Below, piece by piece: positions 27,432 to 35,426 of a stretch of DNA of 38,811 nucleotides. Source of the stretch: Thermoplasmata archaeon (GTDB lineage: Archaea > Thermoplasmatota > Thermoplasmata > Lutacidiplasmatales > UBA184); contig JAKIWH010000008.1 of NCBI GenBank assembly GCA_022750125.1, forward strand, positions 1-38,811, read 5' to 3'. Every line of letters starts with the position of its first letter. Position 1 is the first letter of the stretch. Under the pieces are notes generated by a model. The model was not told the DNA's origin. It ran no database searches and saw only the letters and a list, made by a program, of their open reading frames with translations. Position numbers and translations under genes: made by a program.

Positions 27432-28502
27432 GTGGACGCGGAGGGACGCTCGGAGCTCGTGCTGAGGGGGCTCTCCGAGAGCCTCACCGAGCCCGAGCTG
27501 CGCGCCCTCTTTGCGACGAACGCGCGGCCCCGTGCCTACATCGGGTTCGAGCCGTCGGGCCGGCTCACCGTCGGCCACCTCGTCTGCGCGCGCAAGATGC
27601 GCGACCTCCTCGAGGCGGACTGCGCGCTCACCCTCTTCCTTGCCGACTGGCACGCGTGGATCAACGACAAGCTCGGCGGCTCGCTCGAGCGGATACGGGC
27701 CGCGGGCGAGTACATGGTGGAGGCGTTCGCCGCCCTCGGGGTGGACCCGAAGCGGATCACCGTACGTTGGGCCCACGAGCTCGCGGGGAACGAGGCGTAC
27801 TGGACCCGGGTGCTGCGCATCGCGAAAGGACTCTCGCTCGCCCGGACGCGCCGCGCGATGACCGTCCTCGGACGGGGCGAGGCGGAGGCGGACCTCGACA
27901 CAGCGAAGCTGTTCTACCCGGCGATGCAGGCCGCGGACATCTTCGAGCTTCCTGTGGAGATCGCCTACGCGGGCCTCGACCAGCGCCGCGCCCACGTCGT
28001 CGCCCGGGAGGCGGCGCACGCGAACGGCTGGCCGGTGCCCGTAGCTGTTCACACTCCGCTCATCTCCTCGCTCGCGGGCGGCGCACGGATGGACCCGGCC
28101 GGGGAGGGAGTCGACGCCAAGATGTCGAAATCCGACCCGAGGAACGCCATCCTCCTCCCCTCGACGCCCGAGGAGATCCGCGCGGGGCTCGGACGCGCCT
28201 TCTGCCCGGCGAAGGAGGTGGAGGGAAACCCTGTCGTCGAGCTCGCGAGGTTCGTCACCTTTCCCTGGGAAGGGAAGCTCTCCATCGAGCGGGCCGCGAA
28301 GCACGGTGGGTCGGTCGAGTTCGCGACGGCGGAGGAGTTCCTTGCGGCCTGGAGCGCGGGAAGCCTCCACCCGGCGGACCTGAAGAGCGCTGTCGCGGGC
28401 TCGCTCGAGCGGATCCTCGCCCCGGTCGCGCGCCACTTCGCCGACCGGCCCGAGACGCTGCGCGCGATGACCGCCTCGACGGAATCCCGTCCGCAAGGCT
28501 AA
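27432..28502 (+). CDS. tyrS: Tyrosyl-tRNA synthetase
   Basis: RAYIGFEPSGRLTVGHLV, LADWHAWINDKLGG, AYAGLDQRRAHVVARE, KMSKSDPRNAILL; GTG start (alternative 27408). Confidence 0.95.
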   Translation: MDAEGRSELVLRGLSESLTEPELRALFATNARPRAYIGFEPSGRLTVGHLVCARKMRDLLEADCALTLFLADWHAWINDKLGGSLERIRAAGEYMVEAFAALGVDPKRITVRWAHELAGNEAYWTRVLRIAKGLSLARTRRAMTVLGRGEAEADLDTAKLFYPAMQAADIFELPVEIAYAGLDQRRAHVVAREAAHANGWPVPVAVHTPLISSLAGGARMDPAGEGVDAKMSKSDPRNAILLPSTPEEIRAGLGRAFCPAKEVEGNPVVELARFVTFPWEGKLSIERAAKHGGSVEFATAEEFLAAWSAGSLHPADLKSAVAGSLERILAPVARHFADRPETLRAMTASTESRPQG

Positions 28503-28573
28503 ATACGGGCGGCCGTAGCCCGCCCTCACCCGTGAGCTGAGGACCCGGAAGGGCCCGCTGACGCGAGGAAACG

Positions 28574-28945
28574 ATGGCGCGCGCGATCTACATCCGGTTC
28601 GAGACTCCCGCCGAACTCGCCGACAAGGCGCTCCAGTTGGTCCAGGTCGCGCAGGAGACCGGGAAGGTCCGCGTGGGGACGAACGAGGTCACGAAGTCGA
28701 GCGAACGCGGTGAGGCCAAGCTCGTCGTGATGGCGGAGGACGTCGACCCGGTCGAGATCTTGGTCCACGTGCCGATGCTCTGCGAGGAGAAGCACATCCC
28801 CTACGTCTACGTCCCGAAGAAGCAGCGCCTCGGCGCGAGCGCCGGGCTCACGAAGAGCGCGGCGAGCGTCGCGATCGTCGAGCCGGGCGAGGCGAAGGGA
28901 CTGCTCGAAGAGATCGCCCTGGCCGCCGCGCAGCTCAAAGCGTAG
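28574..28945 (+). CDS. rpl7ae: 50S ribosomal protein L7Ae
   Basis: [57 protein letters not shown]. Confidence 0.97.
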   Translation: MARAIYIRFETPAELADKALQLVQVAQETGKVRVGTNEVTKSSERGEAKLVVMAEDVDPVEILVHVPMLCEEKHIPYVYVPKKQRLGASAGLTKSAASVAIVEPGEAKGLLEEIALAAAQLKA

Positions 28946-28962
28946 GCGCCGGGGGTCGAGGC

Positions 28963-29175
28963 ATGGCCGAAGAGAAGGGCTCGCCGGCCGAAGTGGTCGA
29001 GCTCATCGGCCGGACCGGGATGGCCGGGGAGGCGACGCAGGTCAAGGTCCGCGTGCTCGCGGGCCGGGACCGGGGCAAGATCATCACCCGGAACGTGACG
29101 GGACCGATCCGCGTGGGGGACGTTCTCCTCCTGCGGGAAACGGCGCGCGAAGCGCGCAAGCTCTCGGTGCGGTAG
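28963..29175 (+). CDS. rps28e: 30S ribosomal protein S28e
   Basis: [60 protein letters not shown]. Confidence 0.97.
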   Translation: MAEEKGSPAEVVELIGRTGMAGEATQVKVRVLAGRDRGKIITRNVTGPIRVGDVLLLRETAREARKLSVR

Positions 29176-29180
29176 GCAAC

Positions 29181-29615
29181 ATGGTACTCAAGCGACAGTG
29201 CTCCTTCTGCGCGGGAGAGATCGAGCCCGGCACGGGGCTCATGTTCGTGAAGAAGGACGGCACGGTGTTCCACTTCTGCTCCTCCTCCTGCCGCAAGCAG
29301 CAGCTCCACCTCGGGCGGGTCGGCCACCGCGTGAAGTGGACCCACGCGCACGCGGTGAAGCGCGCGGCCGCGCACGCGCAGGCACGTCCAACCTCGGCGG
29401 ACGCCGGCCGCGGGCCCAAGGGGCCCTCGCCGGGAGCGACGCCGGGCCGGGCGAGGGCCGGGTCCAAAGGCTCGAAGAAAACCGACTCCCCTCCGGCGGA
29501 GACTCCCGCGTCCCCGACCCCTGAGAGCGGCGGAACCCCCTCGAAAGGCACGGGCGGCAAGGGCGGTCGGCGCAAGGCGGCAGCCAGCGGGACCGGAACT
29601 CCGGCGCCCCCGTAA
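29181..29615 (+). CDS. rpl24e: 50S ribosomal protein L24e with long low-complexity C-terminal extension
   Basis: QCSFCAGEIEPGTGLMFVKKDGTVFHFCSSSCRKQQLHLGRVGHRVKWT, then about 80 aa Ala/Pro/Gly/Ser/Lys-rich. Confidence 0.93.
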   Translation: MVLKRQCSFCAGEIEPGTGLMFVKKDGTVFHFCSSSCRKQQLHLGRVGHRVKWTHAHAVKRAAAHAQARPTSADAGRGPKGPSPGATPGRARAGSKGSKKTDSPPAETPASPTPESGGTPSKGTGGKGGRRKAAASGTGTPAPP

Positions 29616-29675
29616 CCGTCGCCACCGTTCCGCTCCGCGCGAAGCTACTAATCGGGCGAACCGGCAGCGGTCCCG

Positions 29676-29957
29676 ATGGGGCAGCGTTCTCGAGCGAGCG
29701 GTCCCGCCTGGGCGACCGCGTCGGAGCTCGGGGAGTACGCGTTCTGTCCCCGAGCGTGGCACTACCGCGCACATCCTCCCGAGGAATCCCCAAGCGACGC
29801 GGACCTCGAGCGGGAAGAGTACGGGCGCGAGTTCCACGCCCGCGCGCTCTCTCGCGAACGATCACTTGAACAGAGTTCGCCCGCAGCGGCCGGAGTGGGG
29901 GTCCTCCTCGTACTCGTCGGACTCCTGCTGCTTCTCCTGTTCCTCGGAGTCCTGTGA
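29676..29957 (+). CDS. N-terminal half of a Cas4-like nuclease with C-terminal TM helix
   Basis: ASELGEYAFCPRAWHYR (Cas4 first-Cys motif), EYGREFHARA, then TM AAAGVGVLLVLVGLLLLLLFLGVL; TATA-like CTACTAATC about 27 nt upstream. Confidence 0.75.
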   Translation: MGQRSRASGPAWATASELGEYAFCPRAWHYRAHPPEESPSDADLEREEYGREFHARALSRERSLEQSSPAAAGVGVLLVLVGLLLLLLFLGVL

Positions 29958-30466
29958 GCGACGAGCTCGTGCTCGGAGTCGCTATCCTCCTGCTGCTCGC
30001 GGGGCTTGCGGTCCTCGCCAGGATCCTGCTCCGAGTTTCACAACGAGCACCGGGGCGACTTCGTTCGGTCGACCTCCCGGGAGAGCCAGGCCCGCTCCTC
30101 CGCTCGGAACGGTGGCGGCTTGCCGGCCGGCCCGACGAGGTGCGCGAGCTCGACGACGGGCGCTGGGTCCCCGTGGAGTGGAAGAGTCGCGGCGCGCCGA
30201 GGGGCGGTCCGCCCCGGTCCCACCGGATACAGCTCTGGGCGTACTGCCTCCTCCTCGAGGAGACGACCGGTCGCGCTCCTCCGTTCGGCCGACTCCGCTA
30301 CGGCGACGGGGTGGAGTTCGACCTCCCCTGGGACCGTGCTGCGCGCGCGGAGCTCGCCCTCGTTCGGGAGGAGGTCGCACGCCAGTACGACGGCCGCGCG
30401 ACACCGAGCCCGGGACGCTGTCGAGGATGCCGGTTCCGGACGGGCTGCGACGTTAGTCTCGCGTAG
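29954..30466 (+). CDS. C-terminal half of a Cas4-like PD-(D/E)XK nuclease with N-terminal TM helix
   Basis: TM ELVLGVAILLLLAGLAVLARILL, then GRPDEV, VPVEWKSR, HRIQLWAYCLLLEE, CRGCRFRTGC; GTGA overlap with the preceding ORF. Confidence 0.8.
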   Translation: MSDELVLGVAILLLLAGLAVLARILLRVSQRAPGRLRSVDLPGEPGPLLRSERWRLAGRPDEVRELDDGRWVPVEWKSRGAPRGGPPRSHRIQLWAYCLLLEETTGRAPPFGRLRYGDGVEFDLPWDRAARAELALVREEVARQYDGRATPSPGRCRGCRFRTGCDVSLA

Positions 30467-31238
30467 CGTTCGCCGGGAGCGCACGCGTCCAGTAGACCTC
30501 GGTGCGGTACGGGAGCTCGACCCGACCCGTCCTAGCGAGATCGGGGTCCGCCGCGCCGAGCGCACGCACGCGGTCGAGGAGCGCCTTCTTCTCCCCCTCG
30601 GGGAGACGGGCGACAAAACTCACCGAGGCGACGCGATCCACCAGGTCCGCGAGATCGCTCTCGCGAAGGAAGCTCAACGTGAACTCCTCCACCGGGGCGA
30701 ACCCCGGGTCCTCCTCGAGGGCACGACGCCATCGCTCGTGCCGGTGGCTCGGGACGCCCGGGTTCACCTCCTCGAGGAGGCGGGTCATGCCGGCGAACAG
30801 CGGGTGCGCGTCGTCGCGGACGTTCCAGACGAGACCGAGCCCGCCCCCCGGTCGCAGCACACGGTGGAGTTCGGGGAGCGCGAGAGCGCTAGCGAACCAG
30901 TGGAACGCCTGCGCTGCGAACACCGCGTCGAACTTTCCATCGCGGAACGGGAGCCTCTCGGCGAGGGCGGCGACCAGCGGAACGCGCGGGAACTTCCTCC
31001 GGAGCGGCTCGCGAAACCGCGCGAGCGGCTCGACCGCCACGGGGTGGAGCCCCGTGTCGAGGAGCGCAGCGGTGAACTTCCCGGTGCCCGCGGCGAGCTC
31101 GAGGAGCCGTGCTGCGGGAGAGAGTTCGAGCTCCTCGACGAGACGACGTATCGCCTCGGGAGGGTAGCCCGGACGCGCCCTCTCGTACTCGGCGACGGCG
31201 GCCGTGAACCCTTCCGCGGCGACCGGGAGGACCGCCAT
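30453..31238 (-). CDS. Class I SAM-dependent methyltransferase
   Basis: AARLLELAAGTGKFTAALLDTG, GKFDAVFAAQAFHWF, ELHRVLRPGGGLGLVWN. Confidence 0.9.
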   Translation of the reverse strand: MAVLPVAAEGFTAAVAEYERARPGYPPEAIRRLVEELELSPAARLLELAAGTGKFTAALLDTGLHPVAVEPLARFREPLRRKFPRVPLVAALAERLPFRDGKFDAVFAAQAFHWFASALALPELHRVLRPGGGLGLVWNVRDDAHPLFAGMTRLLEEVNPGVPSHRHERWRRALEEDPGFAPVEEFTLSFLRESDLADLVDRVASVSFVARLPEGEKKALLDRVRALGAADPDLARTGRVELPYRTEVYWTRALPANATRD

Positions 31239-31310
31239 GCGGTCCAGAGAAACCCACGGGAGAAAAGGCCGGCCCAACAAGGTTTTGTCAGCGGGGGGGG
31301 CTCGGGGCGC

Positions 31311-31769
31311 ATGGCGGAGGGCGCGCTCGAACGCACGCTGGTACTCGTCAAGCCGGACGGCGTGAAGCGCGGGCTCATGGGGCCGATCCTCTACCGGTTC
31401 GAATCGAAGGGGCTCAAGGTCGTCGCCGCCCGGCTCGTCCAGGTCACTCCCGAGCTCGCGGCGCGTCACTACGCGGAGCACGAAGGAAAGCCGTTCTACC
31501 CGGGGCTCGTCCAACACATCACCTCCGGGCCGGTCCTCGCGCTCGCCCTCGAGGGTCGGACCGCGATCGCCGTCGTGCGCCTCATGACCGGCGCCACGAA
31601 CCCGCAGACCGCGGCCCCCGGCACGATCCGCGGGGATTACGGGCTCGCGATCACCCCGAACCTCGTCCACGCCTCGGACTCGCCCGCCTCCGCGGAGCGC
31701 GAGCTCGGCCTCTACTTCCGGGCGGAGGACTACCTCGCCTACACCCGCTCGGACGAGAAGTTCCTGTAG
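31311..31769 (+). CDS. ndk: Nucleoside diphosphate kinase
   Basis: ERTLVLVKPDGVKRGLMGPI, MTGATNPQTAAPGTIRGDYG, NLVHASDSPASAERELGLYF. Confidence 0.97.
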   Translation: MAEGALERTLVLVKPDGVKRGLMGPILYRFESKGLKVVAARLVQVTPELAARHYAEHEGKPFYPGLVQHITSGPVLALALEGRTAIAVVRLMTGATNPQTAAPGTIRGDYGLAITPNLVHASDSPASAERELGLYFRAEDYLAYTRSDEKFL

Positions 31770-31776
31770 GCCTCCG

Positions 31777-32337
31777 ATGGGGGAGGGGATGGACGCGGCG
31801 GTCCGCGCCCTCGCTTCGGGCGACCTCGTCGTCTACCCGACCGACACACTGTGGGGGCTCGGCGCCCGCGGCAGTGACCGAGCGGCGGTTCAGCGCCTCT
31901 TCGCCGCCAAGGCCCGACCCAAGGGAGCGCCCGTTTCGCTTGCGGTCTCCTCGCTCGAGGAGATGGAATCGCTCGCGCGGCTCACCCCGACGATCCGCGC
32001 CTTCCTCCGACACCGGCTTCCGGGCCCGTTCACGGTCCTCCTTCCCCCCTCGGCGAGCGCGCGCCGGCGCTACCCGTTCCTCCTGGGTCCCGAAGGGTGG
32101 ATCGCGCTCCGCCTCCCCGACCATCCCGTCGCTCGCGAGCTCTCCCGCCGCGCCGGTCCTGTCGTCTCCACCTCCGCGAACCGGCACGGCGCTCGGCCCG
32201 CCCGAACGCTCGCGAACGCGCGGGCGCAGCTCGGAACCACGGTTTCCGTGTACCTCGATGGAAAGCCCAAGCCCTCCGGTCACCCGTCGACGCTCGTCGA
32301 CTTCGCTGGTGGCTCTCCACGCCTTCGGGAGCGCTGA
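31777..32337 (+). CDS. Sua5/YciO/YrdC L-threonylcarbamoyladenylate synthase
   Basis: GDLVVYPTDTLWGLGARGSDRAAVQRLFAAKARPKGAPVSLAV, LPGPFTVLL, VVSTSANRHG. Confidence 0.93.
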   Translation: MGEGMDAAVRALASGDLVVYPTDTLWGLGARGSDRAAVQRLFAAKARPKGAPVSLAVSSLEEMESLARLTPTIRAFLRHRLPGPFTVLLPPSASARRRYPFLLGPEGWIALRLPDHPVARELSRRAGPVVSTSANRHGARPARTLANARAQLGTTVSVYLDGKPKPSGHPSTLVDFAGGSPRLRER

Positions 32338-32343
32338 ACTTTC

Positions 32344-33228
32344 GTGGCCCGCTACCCGCCCGACCTCGACCGGTGGCGCCAGGCGGCGCGCATCTCGGCC
32401 GAAGCGCGCGAGCTCGGGCTCTCGCTCGCGGTTCCCGGCGCGAGCCGGAAGGAGATCGCGGACCGCATCGAGGCGTTCATCCGTTCGAAGGGAGCGGAGC
32501 CCGCCTTCCCGGCGAACCTCTCACGGAACGTCGAAGCCGCGCACTACACCCCCTCGAGGGAGGACACGGAGCGGCTTTCGCCCGGGGATCTCCTCAAGGT
32601 CGACGTCGGCGCCCATCTCGACGGCGCGATCGCCGACACGGCGGCGACCGTCGAGGTCGGCGGCGGGCAGCGGTACGCGCTCCTTCGACGCGCGGTCGAG
32701 GAGGCGCTCGCGGCGGGGATAGCGCAGATCCGGCCCGGCGTGAGCGTGGACGAGATCGGCCGAGCCATCGAGGGCGCAGTGCATCGTCACGGCTTGAAGC
32801 CCATCCGTGACCTGAGCGGCCACACGATCGAGCGGTACCTCCTCCACGCCGGCAAGTCGATCCCGAACGTCGGAGGTCTCTCGGGGGCGACGCTCGAGGA
32901 AGGGGAGGTGGTCGCCATCGAACCGTTCGTCACGAACGGCGCGGGGCGCATCCAGAACGGACCGTTCGGGAACATCGTCCGGTTCCGGGAGGACCCGGGC
33001 CCGGGCGAACCCGAACTCTCGCGGCTGTACCGCCGGTTCCGGACGTTACCGTTCACGCTGCGCTGGGTCGAGGACGCCGAAGACCGCGAGCGGCTGCGTC
33101 GCGCCCGTCGGCTCCTGCAGACCTACCCGGTGTTCGAGGAGGCGGGCGGCGGGGTGGTCGCCCAGATGGAGCACACGGTGCTCGTCGGGAAGCACGGCCC
33201 CGAGCGGCTGACGGCGCTCCCGGGTTAG
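32344..33228 (+). CDS. map: Methionine aminopeptidase type II
   Basis: PAFPANLSRNVEAAHYTPSREDTERLSPGDLLKVDVGAHLDGAIADTAATV, HTIERYLLHAGKSIPN. Confidence 0.93.
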   Translation: MARYPPDLDRWRQAARISAEARELGLSLAVPGASRKEIADRIEAFIRSKGAEPAFPANLSRNVEAAHYTPSREDTERLSPGDLLKVDVGAHLDGAIADTAATVEVGGGQRYALLRRAVEEALAAGIAQIRPGVSVDEIGRAIEGAVHRHGLKPIRDLSGHTIERYLLHAGKSIPNVGGLSGATLEEGEVVAIEPFVTNGAGRIQNGPFGNIVRFREDPGPGEPELSRLYRRFRTLPFTLRWVEDAEDRERLRRARRLLQTYPVFEEAGGGVVAQMEHTVLVGKHGPERLTALPG

Positions 33229-34367
33229 CTCGCGGAGCCCGCGAGCTCCTTCCGGGCGAGCCGCGCCCCCTCGACCAAGCTCGTGAGCTTCTTCCAAGCA
33301 ACCTCGAGCGAGCGGGTTCGCAGGCCGCAGTCGGGGTTCACCCAAATCCGGCCCGGGTCCCCGAGCACCTTCGCCGCCCGGAGGATCCGGTCGCGGACCA
33401 CCTCGGGGGTCTCCACTACGTCGCGGTGAACGTCGAGCACGCCGAGCCCCACCCCGCGGCGGTCGCCATACTCGTTGAGCAGCTCGAGCTCGGCGTACGC
33501 ATCGTGGTCCGCGGTGTCGCGGTTCGCGAACTCGAGCGCCCACTGCGAGCACCGCTTCGCCTCGAGGAGCGCGGGGAACAGCGACCGGTAGTCGGAGAAG
33601 CAGATGTGCATCGAGAACTCGGCGTCGAGCCCCTCGGTCGCGGCGTTGAACCCGGCCGCAACAAGCTCCGCCTCGTCCGGGTGTGTCCCGGCGGCCGGCT
33701 CATCGATCTGGACGACCCGGCACCCGGCGGCGACGAGCGCTTGCAGGGTCGGTCGGAGCGCGTTCCTCGCGACCGCCTCGACGAACTCCCGCTGCGCCTC
33801 CCGTCGCGCTGCGCGGTGCTTCCATCCGGGTCGGCGTTCGAGGTAATGCTCGTTGAACGACCAGTCGGCGATGGTGTACGGGCCGGTGACCGGGAGCTTG
33901 AGCTCCCGCTTCGCGAGGCCCTTCAGGTAGCGGAACTCCTCGAGGTGGTACGGCGCGGTGAGCCCGACCGCGCCGGTCGCCGCGGCCTTGAGGTAGTACT
34001 TCTGGTCGAACGACCGGACGTGGCCCTCGAAGGTGAACCCCGTCATATGTCGCACCGCCGCCTCGTACATCTCGACGCGGCGCGCTTCTCCATCGTACAC
34101 TCGGTCGAGGCCCAGCCCTTCGAGGTACCGGAGTCCGAAGAGGGAGCCCCATTCGCGGACGGTGGCCGGAGGAACCTCGGTCGACCGGTCGGAGAGGAAG
34201 AGCTTGAGCGACGGGTCCTCCGCCGGGAGGAAGTGGAGCCGCTCGTTCCACTGGGTGAGTTCCGTGTGCGCACGCGCGTCGAGCGGTGCCCCGCGCTGCC
34301 CGAGGAGCTGCCAGCGCGGACGCGCGAGGGAGCCGATCTCCTGGCTCGGGAAGAGCGGCTGCGTCAC
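33225..34367 (-). CDS. Methionine synthase, MetE C-terminal (catalytic)-like
   Basis: QEIGSLARPRW, VVQIDEPAAGTHPDEAEL, MHICFSDY, WVNPDCGLRTRSLEVAWKKL; GTG at 34367 overlaps the upstream gene. Confidence 0.85.
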   Translation of the reverse strand: MTQPLFPSQEIGSLARPRWQLLGQRGAPLDARAHTELTQWNERLHFLPAEDPSLKLFLSDRSTEVPPATVREWGSLFGLRYLEGLGLDRVYDGEARRVEMYEAAVRHMTGFTFEGHVRSFDQKYYLKAAATGAVGLTAPYHLEEFRYLKGLAKRELKLPVTGPYTIADWSFNEHYLERRPGWKHRAARREAQREFVEAVARNALRPTLQALVAAGCRVVQIDEPAAGTHPDEAELVAAGFNAATEGLDAEFSMHICFSDYRSLFPALLEAKRCSQWALEFANRDTADHDAYAELELLNEYGDRRGVGLGVLDVHRDVVETPEVVRDRILRAAKVLGDPGRIWVNPDCGLRTRSLEVAWKKLTSLVEGARLARKELAGSAS

Positions 34368-35341
34368 GAACTCCCTCCCGTCCGGCGAAGTCGGTCGCGG
34401 GCGGCGGGAAGCACACCCAGCTTGCGGGTCGCCGGTGCATACGGGAGCAGGTCGAGCGGGGCCCCCGGGCCCAAGTGAACCCGTGTCGGCTTGAGCCGAG
34501 CGACGGTCCCCTCGACGAGCCGAACGAGCTCCGCGGGATCCTCGAGGAGCGTCGTGCGAGGGTCGATGCAGCCGAAGCCGAGCCCGCACGGGGATGTGGG
34601 AACGGGGAGCTCCTCGGGTACGGTTTCCGCGAGGTCGACCCCGACGAGGCCGACAGGGAGAGAGGAGAGGAGCAGGAAGACCGGGGAGGCGTCACCGAAG
34701 AAGGTCCAGAGGGAGGTATCGGCGGGCCCGGCAGCCTCACCGAGGGCCCTGTACGCGGCGCGAACGCTCTCGGCAGCGGGACCCTCCGGAGGGCGCACCA
34801 CGAGGAGCGGCTCTTGGAACTGGAAGCTCGCATACCCGAGCGTGCGAAGCTCGCGAAGCTCCTCCGCGAGGAGCCGACCGATGCGGTAGACGAGCGAAGG
34901 GAATGTCTCGCCGGACTCGTTGTCGAGCAGTCCCGCGAACGTGTACGGACCGGGGAGAACGGCCCGCGCTTCCGCGGCGCGGAGTGCCCCACCCGCAGCG
35001 GGAAGCCAACGGGCGATCGCCCCCGGGGTCCGTTCGGGCGGATGCTTCAGGATCGGTTGCCGGAAGAAGGTGTTCGTCTCGAACCAGCGGGTGATGGGCC
35101 CCACTTCGAAGCCGGGCCAGCCGGAGGCGAACGGGCGGAATAGATCGGGCCAGCGAAGGTAGCCGCCGGTGCGCGGAGCGAGACCGTTCTCCGCCTCGAT
35201 GCGCAGCACGTCCCCTTCCGCAGCGAGGTACCCCGCCTCCACCTGCTCGGGGGTCGTCCGGCCCCGGTCGAGGTCGCGGGTGAGCGTTACTACGCTCTCC
35301 GGCCGGGGGAAGGAGCCGGTGAGGCTCGCTGAGACGTCCAC
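34364..35341 (-). CDS. MetE-family (N-terminal/core-like) protein
   Basis: ASLTGSFPRPESVVTLTRDLDRGRTTPEQVEAG, AVLPGPYTFAGLLDNE, SFQFQEPLLV. Confidence 0.75.
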   Translation of the reverse strand: MDVSASLTGSFPRPESVVTLTRDLDRGRTTPEQVEAGYLAAEGDVLRIEAENGLAPRTGGYLRWPDLFRPFASGWPGFEVGPITRWFETNTFFRQPILKHPPERTPGAIARWLPAAGGALRAAEARAVLPGPYTFAGLLDNESGETFPSLVYRIGRLLAEELRELRTLGYASFQFQEPLLVVRPPEGPAAESVRAAYRALGEAAGPADTSLWTFFGDASPVFLLLSSLPVGLVGVDLAETVPEELPVPTSPCGLGFGCIDPRTTLLEDPAELVRLVEGTVARLKPTRVHLGPGAPLDLLPYAPATRKLGVLPAARDRLRRTGGSS

Positions 35342-35398
35342 GGAGGACGCGCGAACGAGTTTGGGCCTTAACCGTGTCGCCGCCGGCAGGCGAAGAAA

Positions 35399-35423
35399 CC
35401 ACGTTGCGCCGGCGACAACGTGG
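35399..35423. promoter_or_regulatory. Palindrome CCACGTTG-N9-CAACGTGG upstream of the metE pair
   Basis: Perfect 8-bp inverted repeat upstream of the TTAAGG TATA-like box. Confidence 0.5.
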
Positions 35424-35426
35424 ACT

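Noticed and set aside
29676-30466. CRISPR-Cas adaptation module around the Cas4-like gene
   Set aside because: No Cas1, Cas2, effector or repeat-spacer array anywhere in the window
33426-34478. 350-aa plus-strand ORF
   Set aside because: Antisense frame of the MetE catalytic gene
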